Assembly (NCBI RefSeq): GCF_040566695.1
Contig: NZ_JBEXAE010000008.1
Span: forward strand, 42,352 to 106,351
DNA length: 64,000 nucleotides
From: Sediminicola arcticus
GTDB lineage: Bacteria > Bacteroidota > Bacteroidia > Flavobacteriales > Flavobacteriaceae
Reading direction: 5' to 3'
This document shows positions 8,267-16,130 of this stretch, piece after piece. Every line of letters begins with the position of its first letter. Position 1 is the stretch's first letter. Made by a program: the position numbers and the translations under genes. The notes below the pieces were generated by a model, which was given only the letters and a program-made list of their open reading frames with translations, was not told where the DNA came from and ran no database searches.

Positions 8267-8452
8267 ATGAGTACTACTTTTTTGAATACAAAGTCAAGAG
8301 GAATGACCAAAACAGTAGCTGAATTCTCCAAAGAGGAGGGTCAGAGCAATAAAGAGTTCCGTGAATTCATCAAAGAACAAGTGTTGGAGTATAGAAAAGA
8401 GGGATTAGACGTATTTAAGTCACCAAGACCAGGAGATGATCAAAGGAACTAA
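8267..8452 (+). CDS. Small hypothetical protein
   Basis: This is a 61-residue, highly charged, soluble-looking protein with no signal or membrane segment. It has an acidic-basic helical middle (Phe-Arg-Glu-Phe-Ile-Lys-Glu-Gln) and a Pro-Arg-Pro-Gly tail. I do not recognise a family. A strong hairpin terminator follows, which supports it being a real transcribed unit. The downstream HPF/RaiA-like gene is separated by that hairpin. Confidence 0.55.
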   Translation: MSTTFLNTKSRGMTKTVAEFSKEEGQSNKEFREFIKEQVLEYRKEGLDVFKSPRPGDDQRN

Positions 8453-8495
8453 ATACTTCATATCCAGATCGGATAAAGAAGGAAATAACAGAGAA

Positions 8496-8536
8496 CTAAA
8501 AGGCTATTTGCCTTCGCTAAATAGCCTTTTAGAAAT
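8496..8536. terminator. Strong hairpin terminator
   Basis: A perfect 14-base-pair stem, CTAAAAGGCTATTT against AAATAGCCTTTTAG, with a 9-base loop, separates the small gene at 8267 from the HPF/RaiA-like gene. Confidence 0.75.
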
Positions 8537-8557
8537 TTAAACCAAAAATTATAGCAT

Positions 8558-8872
8558 ATGACGATTCAAATTAATACCGACAAAACGATTTCTGGAGAAA
8601 AAAGAAGTGAAGATTATTTTACCTCGCTCATTGCCGAAGCCCTGCAAAGATTCGATTCTCATATTACCAGAATTGAGGTACATTTAAAAGATGAGAATGG
8701 AAAAAAAGATGGAATCAATGATATCTCATGTTTAATAGAAGCCAGACTTGAAGGTAGGCAACCCATTGCAATCACTAATCAGGCAGACTCTGTAGATCTG
8801 GCAGTAACAGGTGCCATTGATAAAATAAAAACGGCGGTAGAAAGCATTATTGGAAAAATGCAAAAACACTAA
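8558..8872 (+). CDS. HPF/RaiA-like ribosome-associated protein
   Basis: This 104-residue protein has the sigma-54 modulation/HPF layout: a beta strand (Thr-Ile-Gln-Ile-Asn-Thr-Asp), a helix, then Ile-Thr-Arg-Ile-Glu-Val-His-Leu (about residues 38-45) and Cys-Leu-Ile-Glu-Ala-Arg-Leu-Glu-Gly. It closes with a long C-terminal helix (Ala-Ile-Asp-Lys-Ile-Lys). Family members bind the small ribosomal subunit and inactivate or protect ribosomes under stress. It matches short members that lack the C-terminal dimerisation domain of long HPF. Binding to ribosomes here is inferred from the family. It is monocistronic by spacing. Confidence 0.75.
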   Translation: MTIQINTDKTISGEKRSEDYFTSLIAEALQRFDSHITRIEVHLKDENGKKDGINDISCLIEARLEGRQPIAITNQADSVDLAVTGAIDKIKTAVESIIGKMQKH

Positions 8873-8923
8873 TATTTTTTAAAAATGAAAGTTGGTCATT
8901 AACTAACCTCCTTCCCTTGCTTT

Positions 8924-9006
8924 CCCCTCGAGCGCAGTCGAAAGGTATGGACACGCATACCCCGTGCAATCCATAATTCCAGTCAAGAGGTTTCGACTAC
9001 GCCCCT
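8924..9006. repeat. Dispersed intergenic repeat, full copy
   Basis: The left arm CCCCTCGAGCGCAGTCGAAA is followed by GGTATGGACACGCAT, then a spacer with TTCCAGTCAAG and the right arm AGGTTTCGACTACGCCCC. The arms GAGCGCAGTCGAAA and TTTCGACTACGC are nearly inverse complements, so transcripts would fold. Confidence 0.75.
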
Positions 9007-9109
9007 CCTCCCAACATTTCCTACCACGTTACGGGAAACCGTAAAGAAAAACTAATAGTTATTCTCTTCTTTGTGATCGTAAATATCCAAGAAAAAACGA
9101 TTACATATT

Positions 9110-9832
9110 ATGAAAAATATCACCTTACTTCTTTTATTAGTTGCCATCAGTTTAGTTCCTAAAAGTACCATGGCCCAAAACAAAGGTGCAGGCGTTGCAG
9201 CTGCTGCAGGAGCGCTTTTAGCTATAGGCGCAGGGGTTGCGGCCGTAGAACAGATGAAAGAGCGTGCAGAACTTACGGCTACTGAATATATGCTGGCCAA
9301 CAACCCAGAGTTTGAAAATTTCTCGTTAAAGACACTCGATTTTGAAGGAAAAAAACTGAGCGATATGTCTGCGGCTTCTGTGATCACCTTTAAGATCCAG
9401 GAGTTCGTACCTGCCGACAAGCCAGAGCTGAACGGAAAAAAACATATCCTCTTTGGCTTTACCAGCTATGGTTGGATTAGTGAATACGGAATTGATTTTG
9501 ATAAGGTAAAATGGTATTTGATTGACTCCACCGAATGGCTCAACATGATGACCTCCTATGTCTCTGTAGCTTCTGGAGAGGACAATGGCGTTGTTAAATC
9601 CCAATTGGCCGATGGTAAAATTGTAAATAGAGGCGTAAAAGTAGGCAGTAAAATGACCATCCCTTTTTACCAACTGGAAGGGGATATGTATGTGGTGACC
9701 GACTATTCCCCGGACATGAAATTTATTTATAACGAACGTTCCTTGGGTATCTTTTTAAAGGAGACCAGAAACCTCATCCAAATTAGACGTAGCAATATCA
9801 TAGAGATACACGACTTCTTCTTTGAAGGATAA
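9110..9832 (+). CDS. Secreted hypothetical protein
   Basis: This 240-residue protein has a clear signal peptide (hydrophobic residues 5-18, cut after Met-Ala-Gln near 23). An Ala/Gly-rich hydrophobic stretch follows (about residues 27-45) that could be a second membrane segment or a glycine-zipper-like helix. The remainder is a soluble alpha/beta region without recognisable motifs. I do not recognise the family. It is followed closely by a terminator, so it is monocistronic. Its base composition and codon use look ordinary for the window. Confidence 0.65.
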   Translation: MKNITLLLLLVAISLVPKSTMAQNKGAGVAAAAGALLAIGAGVAAVEQMKERAELTATEYMLANNPEFENFSLKTLDFEGKKLSDMSAASVITFKIQEFVPADKPELNGKKHILFGFTSYGWISEYGIDFDKVKWYLIDSTEWLNMMTSYVSVASGEDNGVVKSQLADGKIVNRGVKVGSKMTIPFYQLEGDMYVVTDYSPDMKFIYNERSLGIFLKETRNLIQIRRSNIIEIHDFFFEG

Positions 9833-9847
9833 GCATATCTAAGCAAC

Positions 9848-9890
9848 AAACTACCTCTTGTCCCTAACCTGGGCAAGAGGTTTTTAGTTT
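9848..9890 (+). terminator. Rho-independent terminator
   Basis: CCTCTTG pairs with CAAGAGG around a 13-base loop and is followed by TTTTTAGTTTT, 20 bases after the stop codon of the secreted protein gene. Confidence 0.75.
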
Positions 9891-10095
9891 TCTGCTACTA
9901 GTATCCATAAAACAACCAAATACACCTCAAGACACTTAATTCCTACAGCGTTAATAACTTCTTACAACATCATAGAATTTTAGCTAAAATTAAGGCAATA
10001 CACTCTATATTGCTCTTGTTTTAAAAACAAGGTTGGATAAAGTGACCTGGTGGACTTTAGCCATTAGTTATGAGTAATAATAAAACCACTACAAT

Positions 10096-11565
10096 ATGAA
10101 GTCATTAAAGAAAGTGCTTTTACTAATAGTATCACTAATTTTAGTTTTTGCAATCTATCTAGTTATTAATACCCTAAATTTTAAGTCAACTCAAATAACT
10201 TATGAATCTGCTAAAGTTCTTGAAGTTAATTTCTCTTCAGTAGAAAATTTCTCTAAGGCAATAAAAATAAAAACAATATCACCTGAGAATACAATAGATT
10301 TTGACTCAATTCAATTCCAACTCTTTTCAGATTTTTTAAAAAACACTTATCCATTAGCAGATTCTCTTCTAGAAAAGAAAACGTTTAATTCATATAGTTT
10401 TCTTTATAAATGGAGGGGTTCAGATCTAACTCTTAAACCAATTGTTTTAATGGCACATCTAGACGTTGTTCCTGTTATTGAAGAAAATCGGGCTAAGTGG
10501 AAACACGATTCGTTTGGTGGAGAAATTATAAATGATACTATTTGGGGACGAGGATCTATAGATGATAAAGTTGGTGTTGTTGGAATAATGGAATCATTAG
10601 AACTTTTATTGAAAGATGGTTTTTTACCAAAACGGAGTATTTATATTGCTTTAGGACATGATGAGGAAATAGGTGGGGTAAATGGCGCTAAAACAATTGC
10701 TCAATACTTAGAAGAAAAAAAAATTAAAGCAGAATTTGTTTTAGATGAAGGGGGAAGTATTATACAGAAACTAATTCCCGATATTGAAAAAGAGGTTGCT
10801 CTTATAGGTATTGCAGAAAAAGGCTTTGTTTCTTTAGAATTATCAGTGAGTTTAGAAGGTGGTCATTCATCAATGCCAGAGAGAGAAACGGCAATAGATG
10901 TACTCTCTAATGCTATAGTTAAACTTAAAGAAAATCCTTTCCCAGCTGTAATTTCGCCAACAATTGAAGAGTTTATAGAGAATCTAGGTCCCGAGATGCC
11001 ATTTGCAAATAAATTAGTATTTGCAAATAAATCAATTTTCAAGTCTTTGATTACAGGCATATACGAAGAATCTGCTTCAGGCAATGCACTTGTAAGAACA
11101 ACTACTTCGCCCACTATCTTTAATAGTGGAGTAAAGGATAATATTATACCACTATCAGCAAGTGCTGTGATAAATTTCAGAATTATTCCAGGAGAAACAA
11201 TTTCTACGGTTACAAATCGCGTCAATCAAATTATAAATGATGAACGCATTACAATTAAAACAGGTGCGTTTGTTTCCGAACCATCAAAAGTGTCTAGCAC
11301 AAGTTCCTTTGGCTATAGAACACTTAATAAAACTATTTCAGAAATTTACCCAACTGCACTTGTAGCACCATACCTAGTAGTAGGTGCAACAGATTCGAGA
11401 CATTTCAATGCTATTTCTGATAATATTTATAGGTTTTCTGCGATCAAAATAAATAAGGAAAACATAAAATCTTTTCATGGATTTAACGAACGATTACCAA
11501 TTAGTGATTATGAAAATTCAATTCGCTTTTATCATCAATTAATAAAAAATAGTACTTCAAAATAA
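10096..11565 (+). CDS. Membrane-anchored M20-family metallopeptidase
   Basis: This 489-residue protein has one N-terminal hydrophobic segment (about residues 6-25) and an M20 zinc-peptidase domain. Visible metal and catalytic motifs are Met-Ala-His-Leu-Asp (His121, Asp123), Gly-Arg-Gly-Ser-Ile-Asp-Asp-Lys (Asp156) and His-Asp-Glu-Glu (Glu190 catalytic, Glu191). A dimerisation insert follows, and a His near the C-terminus (Phe-His-Gly-Phe-Asn-Glu). It resembles carboxypeptidases of the CPS1/PM20D1 branch. The substrate is not known: peptides or N-acyl amino acids are both possible. The DNA is distinctly AT-rich compared with the core genes further right, as are the next three genes, which fits recent acquisition. 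Confidence 0.85.
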   Translation: MKSLKKVLLLIVSLILVFAIYLVINTLNFKSTQITYESAKVLEVNFSSVENFSKAIKIKTISPENTIDFDSIQFQLFSDFLKNTYPLADSLLEKKTFNSYSFLYKWRGSDLTLKPIVLMAHLDVVPVIEENRAKWKHDSFGGEIINDTIWGRGSIDDKVGVVGIMESLELLLKDGFLPKRSIYIALGHDEEIGGVNGAKTIAQYLEEKKIKAEFVLDEGGSIIQKLIPDIEKEVALIGIAEKGFVSLELSVSLEGGHSSMPERETAIDVLSNAIVKLKENPFPAVISPTIEEFIENLGPEMPFANKLVFANKSIFKSLITGIYEESASGNALVRTTTSPTIFNSGVKDNIIPLSASAVINFRIIPGETISTVTNRVNQIINDERITIKTGAFVSEPSKVSSTSSFGYRTLNKTISEIYPTALVAPYLVVGATDSRHFNAISDNIYRFSAIKINKENIKSFHGFNERLPISDYENSIRFYHQLIKNSTSK

Positions 11566-11683
11566 ATACTCATAACACCATGTATAAAAAATAGGTCAGT
11601 GATAATCCGAAAAGTTAGTGTCTTTTTAATACGCTATGTTTCATAATCAAACCGTTGTACGTAAGTTAACAAAACAAAAAGTT

Positions 11684-11821
11684 ATGGACAAAAAAACACT
11701 GATTGCCTCTATTTTTGAGATTGCAGCTTTTACAGGTGGAATATTAGCCTTCATCCATTTCAATAACGACCATATAGAATGTGAAAATACTATTGAATAT
11801 TCTGTTGATCAAAATGGTTAA
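11684..11821 (+). CDS. Possible small membrane protein
   Basis: This is a 45-residue frame starting at an ATG preceded by an A-rich stretch. An upstream in-frame ATG at 11636 exists, but its extra residues are not hydrophobic or conserved-looking. One hydrophobic segment spans about residues 6-24. I do not recognise it, and the evidence for coding is weak. The flanks hold near-inverse TACGTA-containing motifs (11652-11663 and 11948-11960). Confidence 0.3.
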   Translation: MDKKTLIASIFEIAAFTGGILAFIHFNNDHIECENTIEYSVDQNG

Positions 11822-12084
11822 AAAATATCGACTTAAAGGCACATTTGCCAAGAAAGGTTTAATCTTTAAAGTCAATATTATTGGATAAAATAAATTGAAA
11901 TTAAGACCTCGACATTATATGTTAACCAATAAACTATATAATAACCTACGTACGACAAGGGCTATAATTCATTGTGAAGGTCTGTAAGAAACAATAATTT
12001 TAAACACCAAACAGACTGTTTTCATAATTGAAAAATGAATTTTACAGAATTGTCGGCAAAAATATCTGAACGAAAGGCAAAACA
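11822..12084. other. Intergenic region, shared motif only
   Basis: No convincing gene is seen. ACAAGGGCTATAATTCATTGT at 11955-11975 matches the motif at 6290-6310. A short frame at 12035-12088 overlaps the next start codon and is not credible as a gene. Confidence 0.4.
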
Positions 12085-12426
12085 ATGAAAAAAATATTAT
12101 TTATCATTTTTCAAGTTTTAATTGGAATTGTTTTAATCGGAAAAATATCCAATTGGTTTTTGAATTATAGCGACGAAACGAATCAAATTCTGAACACTGT
12201 AATGTTTACTCTGATCGGAATTGCATATTTGGCTGGAGGTTTCATCTGGGACAAAAAACTGACCACTATAATTTTTCTGATTTGTGGAATTTATTTAGTT
12301 TCGGTAAATTTCATTGGTGATTTCGGATTGAAATCAATAATCAAAATTATCTGTATTTTGACACCACTCTTAATTGCAAGATTCTCACCAGAAGAAAATG
12401 ACGAAAAGGAATTAGCTGAAAATTAA
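12085..12426 (+). CDS. Small four-segment membrane protein, unknown
   Basis: This 113-residue protein has hydrophobic segments at about residues 3-22, 35-53, 58-76 and 82-100 and an acidic C-terminal tail (Glu-Glu-Asn-Asp-Glu-Lys-Glu). No family is recognised. It sits in the AT-rich accessory stretch between the M20 peptidase and the thioredoxin-like gene. Confidence 0.55.
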   Translation: MKKILFIIFQVLIGIVLIGKISNWFLNYSDETNQILNTVMFTLIGIAYLAGGFIWDKKLTTIIFLICGIYLVSVNFIGDFGLKSIIKIICILTPLLIARFSPEENDEKELAEN

Positions 12427-12590
12427 ACATACTATTGCCGATAAGGGACAAAATCCATAGTTTAGTATATTTACTGCAATTCAAAAGATTTCGTACATTT
12501 AATCCGGCACAATTCATGGCTCTTTTTGCTTAACATCAAATATTAACAACGGAATCTGAGCCTAACCGCAGGCCCATAACAAAAAAAGCT

Positions 12591-13295
12591 TTGAGATTTT
12601 TAAAACGGTATTTCATTGGATTAATATTTTTTTATCTAATCATCTTTGTTGTAATTTTCATCTTTCTGATAAAGATTAATAAGATCGATTCTGATATTAT
12701 AATTCCCCGTATCTCATTAGAAAATCAATTTGGAGAATTGAAAACATTTAGTGATTATAAGGGAAAAGTGCTTTTGGTGGATTTTTGGTATCAAGGCTGT
12801 CAACCATGTTTGGAAGAAATGAAATACTTCCCTGAATTATTAAATAAATATAATTCAGAATTGGCTATTATGAGCATAAGTATTGACTCTAAAGAAGACA
12901 CTCAAGATCTACTTGAATTAAAGCCAAAGCCTTGGAATTTTCTACAATCTAAAAACTCGGATTGGACTTTTTACAATGACGATAAAAAAAATAGTTTAGT
13001 TAAAGAATTAAAAGTTAGCGAATACCCAACGTATCTATTATTCAACAAAGAAGGAGAATTAATAAGCTCACCATACAGCGGCGTTGCAGCAGTCGAAAAT
13101 AAATTAAGTGGTATTTTCGGTTTAAATCTGGCTTATGTAATACAAAAAGAAAATTTAAAAAAATTACCAGCTTTGGTAATTCCTTATACAGTATTTGTTC
13201 TTTTAATTCTATTTATAGAATTTTTAGTATATCTGTTCAAAAAATTATTTCAAAAAAAAATACCAATGCCAATACATTACAAAATTAATTGCTAG
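12591..13295 (+). CDS. Membrane-anchored TlpA/thioredoxin-like protein
   Basis: This 234-residue protein has an N-terminal membrane segment (about 8-28), a periplasmic thioredoxin-fold domain with the redox motif Cys70-Gln-Pro-Cys73 (in Phe-Trp-Tyr-Gln-Gly-Cys), and a second hydrophobic segment near 193-213. TlpA/ResA-like proteins reduce or oxidise periplasmic disulfides. The second membrane segment after the thioredoxin fold is less usual. The cis-Pro is visible in Glu-Tyr-Pro-Thr-Tyr. Translation appears to begin at TTG because no ATG lies upstream in frame. The last nine residues may be a frame-altered tail, since they do not look like the rest. Confidence 0.75.
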   Translation: MRFLKRYFIGLIFFYLIIFVVIFIFLIKINKIDSDIIIPRISLENQFGELKTFSDYKGKVLLVDFWYQGCQPCLEEMKYFPELLNKYNSELAIMSISIDSKEDTQDLLELKPKPWNFLQSKNSDWTFYNDDKKNSLVKELKVSEYPTYLLFNKEGELISSPYSGVAAVENKLSGIFGLNLAYVIQKENLKKLPALVIPYTVFVLLILFIEFLVYLFKKLFQKKIPMPIHYKINC

Positions 13296-13416
13296 TGCCA
13301 GCCTACTCACGAATCCTGAAGCATTAGGGCTTACAGGCATGCGAATAGACAACATGTCCACCAAACCTATACACAACCCATCCTAAAACATCCAAATACC
13401 AAGGATGCAATACATC

Positions 13417-15054
13417 CTACACCTTCAGATCTATCTCCTTTAAATTCTCTATACGGTTACGGATCAGGAAGGCATCTATGGTCTCAAAATGCTCTATCAC
13501 CCGTTTCTCCTTAAACTCAAATACCTTCTGGCTCAATCCCTGTAAAAAGTCACGGTCGTGGGACACCAATATCAGCGTTCCGTCAAAAGACAACAACGCC
13601 TCTTTCAATACGTCCTTGGACTTCAGGTCCAAATGGTTGGTAGGCTCATCTAGGATCAATAGGTTCACCGGTTCCAATAATAATTTTACCATCGCCAATC
13701 GCGTCTTTTCCCCTCCAGAGAGGACACTTACCTTTTTCTCCAGATCGTCCCCGCTAAACATAAACCTGCCCAAGATATTTTTTATCTGGGTACGAATATC
13801 CCCTGCCGCCACTTCATCCACCGTCTGGAAGATGGTCAGGTCTGGATCCAATAAGGACGCTTGGTTCTGGGCAAAATACCCCACTTTAACGTTATGGCCC
13901 AAGGAACATTCCCCCTCAAAATCAATCTCGCCCATAATAGCTTTGATCATGGTAGATTTTCCTTCCCCGTTCCTACCCACAAATGAGACCTTCTCCCCCC
14001 TGCTGATAGACATATTGGCATCCTGGAACACCACATGGTCCCCATATTTCTTGGTAAGGCTGTTCACCGTTACAGGATAATCCCCTGAACGTATGGAAGG
14101 TGGGAAACGCAATTTTAGGGCAGACGTATCTATCTCATCGATCTCTATGATCTGCAGCTTCTCTAACATGCGCTCCCTAGAGGTCACCTGGTTGGTCTTG
14201 GAATAGGTGCCTTTGAACCTGTCTATAAACTGTTGGTTGTCCGCAATAAAACGCTGCTGCTCTTGGAAGGCCTTTATCTGGTGGGCACGCCTGTCTTCCC
14301 GCAATTGCAGGTAATGGGTGTAGTTGGCCTTATAGTCATAGATGCGGCCCATGGTCACCTCTATGGTCCTATTGGTAATGTTGTCTATAAAGGTTTTGTC
14401 GTGGGAAATGACCACTACGGCCTTGGCCTTGTTCAACAAGAAGTCTTCCAACCAGATCACGGATTCTATATCCACGTGGTTGGTAGGCTCATCCAAGAGG
14501 ATCAAGTCCGGCTTTTGTAACAAGATCTTGGCCAGTTCTATACGCATACGATATCCGCCACTGAACTCATTGGTCTGGCGTCCAAAATCTTCCCGTCTAA
14601 AGCCAAGTCCCCTCAGGGCCTTTTCCACTTCTGCCTCATAGTTGATCTCCTCTAGGGCGTAGTATTTCTCCCCTAGGTCGGACACCTTGCCAATGATTTT
14701 CATATAGGCATCGGACTCATAGTCGGTCCGAGTTTCCAGTTCCTTGTTCAGGCGGTCCATTTCGTCCCTCATTTCAAAAATTTCCTTAAAGGCCTTGGAA
14801 GCCTCCTCAAAAACGGTACAATTGTCATTGGTGAGCAAATGCTGTGGTAAATAGGCAATCACAGCATCCTTGGGAAAGCGGATATGTCCACGGGTAGCCT
14901 TTTGCTCCCCAGCGATGATCTTCATCATGGTAGATTTCCCCGCCCCGTTCTTCCCCATAAGGGCAATCTTGTCGTTCTCATTGATCACGAAAGACACGTC
15001 ACTAAAGAGCGTATCCCCACTAAATTCTACTGCAATTGCGTCTACGGAAATCAT
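13417..15054 (-). CDS. ABC-F family ATPase
   Basis: This 545-residue soluble protein has two ABC ATPase domains and no membrane segment, the ABC-F layout. The first Walker A is Gly-Lys-Asn-Gly-Ala-Gly-Lys-Ser-Thr (34-42), with signature Phe-Ser-Gly-Gly-Tyr (about 165) and Walker B plus Asp-Glu-Pro-Thr-Asn-His-Val-Asp. The second set is Gly-Arg-Asn-Gly-Glu-Gly-Lys-Ser-Thr, Leu-Ser-Gly-Gly-Glu and Asp-Glu-Pro-Thr-Asn-His-Leu-Asp. The interdomain linker is rich in basic and Gln residues. ABC-F proteins act on the ribosome (translation factors such as EttA, or antibiotic protection). Which role applies here cannot be read. A good promoter lies just upstream. Confidence 0.9.
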   Translation of the reverse strand: MISVDAIAVEFSGDTLFSDVSFVINENDKIALMGKNGAGKSTMMKIIAGEQKATRGHIRFPKDAVIAYLPQHLLTNDNCTVFEEASKAFKEIFEMRDEMDRLNKELETRTDYESDAYMKIIGKVSDLGEKYYALEEINYEAEVEKALRGLGFRREDFGRQTNEFSGGYRMRIELAKILLQKPDLILLDEPTNHVDIESVIWLEDFLLNKAKAVVVISHDKTFIDNITNRTIEVTMGRIYDYKANYTHYLQLREDRRAHQIKAFQEQQRFIADNQQFIDRFKGTYSKTNQVTSRERMLEKLQIIEIDEIDTSALKLRFPPSIRSGDYPVTVNSLTKKYGDHVVFQDANMSISRGEKVSFVGRNGEGKSTMIKAIMGEIDFEGECSLGHNVKVGYFAQNQASLLDPDLTIFQTVDEVAAGDIRTQIKNILGRFMFSGDDLEKKVSVLSGGEKTRLAMVKLLLEPVNLLILDEPTNHLDLKSKDVLKEALLSFDGTLILVSHDRDFLQGLSQKVFEFKEKRVIEHFETIDAFLIRNRIENLKEIDLKV

Positions 15055-15073
15055 ACCATTTTCTTTGAAGCTG

Positions 15074-15102
15074 CAAAACTAAAAAAAAGCGGGTCACTAC
15101 AA
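15074..15102 (-). promoter_or_regulatory. Bacteroidota-type promoter of the ABC-F gene
   Basis: On the minus strand, TTG, 18 bases and TAGTTTTG match the -33/-7 consensus of the primary Bacteroidota sigma factor. The -7 box lies 20 bases before the ATG of the ABC-F gene. Confidence 0.6.
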
Positions 15103-15193
15103 AGAAATTGAGCGCTATAATGCAGTCCGTCAGTCAATAAAAAACGCAAGTACCAAAAGCTATTTTTAGTACATTAGCTCTTTTAAGTACCCT

Positions 15194-16108
15194 ATGAACA
15201 AGCCACGTTTAGCCTTGGTGATCGGCATTTTTGCCATCTCTGTGTATCCCATCCTCATAAAACTGGAGCTTGCCCCTGGGCTTATCTCTGCCTTTTACCG
15301 TATGGCCATTGCCTTGGCGCTCCTATTGCCCTATGCGTGGTATACCAAACAGTTAGGCGTACCCTCCTTAGAAGTATTAGGCCTGGCGGCTTTGAGCGGC
15401 ATCCTTTTTGGCGCCGATGTGGCGGTATGGAACATCTCTATACAGGAATCCACGGCTACCCAAGCTTCGTTGTTGACCAACCTCTCCCCGGTATGGGTAG
15501 GGATCACCACCTTTTTGTTTTTGGAGAATAAGCCTACCAAGAATTTTTGGATAGGGACCGTTATTGCCCTTTTGGGAATGGTCACTTTGGTAGGGTTTGG
15601 AGTCTTTGCTAATTTCGCTTTTGATAGGGCCTTTGTGTTTGGGGTGCTTTCGGGCATCTTCTATTCGGGATACCTCATGGTGAGCAAGGAAGCCCTTGCC
15701 AAGATTTCTATAGTCACTTTGATGGTTTATAGTTTAATGGCGTCTTCATTGTTCTTGGGTCTTGCAAGTTGGTTTTGGGATGAACCTTTTAGTGGTTTTG
15801 GGACGGCAGGATGGTTATTACTGGGATTACAGGCGGTACTCTGCCAGTTAGTGGCGTGGCTCTTGGTGAGCTTTGCCCTGCAACATATGAAAACCACCAG
15901 GGTGTCCTTGGCAGTCTTAAGTCAGGCGCTTATCTCCGCCTTTTTAGCATGGGTGTTTTTGAAAGAGGTGATTACCCTACAAATGATTTTGGGTGGTATT
16001 ATCCTCCTTTTTGGGATACGGGTGACGTTTTACAATAAGCCTATAACGATAAAAAGGTGGCTTACGAAGCCACCCTTGGTATCAAATAGGAGCGCAGCTC
16101 CACAATAG
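15194..16108 (+). CDS. EamA/DMT-family transporter
   Basis: This 304-residue protein has ten hydrophobic segments in two EamA halves (about residues 1-140 and 145-280). The sequence Pro-Ile-Leu-Ile-Lys in the first segment and Ser-Pro-Val-Trp-Val near residue 100 are typical of the drug/metabolite transporter superfamily. The exported compound is unknown. It is transcribed divergently from the ABC-F gene and converges on rimO, with only 22 bases between stops. Confidence 0.85.
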   Translation: MNKPRLALVIGIFAISVYPILIKLELAPGLISAFYRMAIALALLLPYAWYTKQLGVPSLEVLGLAALSGILFGADVAVWNISIQESTATQASLLTNLSPVWVGITTFLFLENKPTKNFWIGTVIALLGMVTLVGFGVFANFAFDRAFVFGVLSGIFYSGYLMVSKEALAKISIVTLMVYSLMASSLFLGLASWFWDEPFSGFGTAGWLLLGLQAVLCQLVAWLLVSFALQHMKTTRVSLAVLSQALISAFLAWVFLKEVITLQMILGGIILLFGIRVTFYNKPITIKRWLTKPPLVSNRSAAPQ

Positions 16109-16130
16109 TACTATATACTTCTTTTTTTTT

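Noticed and set aside
11636..11683. Longer start for the small frame at 11684
   Set aside because: The extra 16 residues are polar, and the sequence around 11652-11663 looks like an intergenic motif.
11652..11975. Integron attC-type cassette
   Set aside because: The flanking motifs lack the canonical attC core sites, and no integrase gene is in the window; only an unexplained repeated motif is reported.
12035..12088. Short leader frame before the small membrane protein gene
   Set aside because: It has 17 codons, no conservation clue, and its stop merely overlaps the next ATG region; chance is more likely.
13250..13416. Insertion-sequence end after the thioredoxin-like gene
   Set aside because: No terminal inverted repeat or target duplication could be identified around the altered C-terminus.
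13478..14641. Long plus-strand open frames opposite the ABC-F gene
   Set aside because: They are mirror frames of a clear ABC-F coding sequence and have no recognisable domains or start context.
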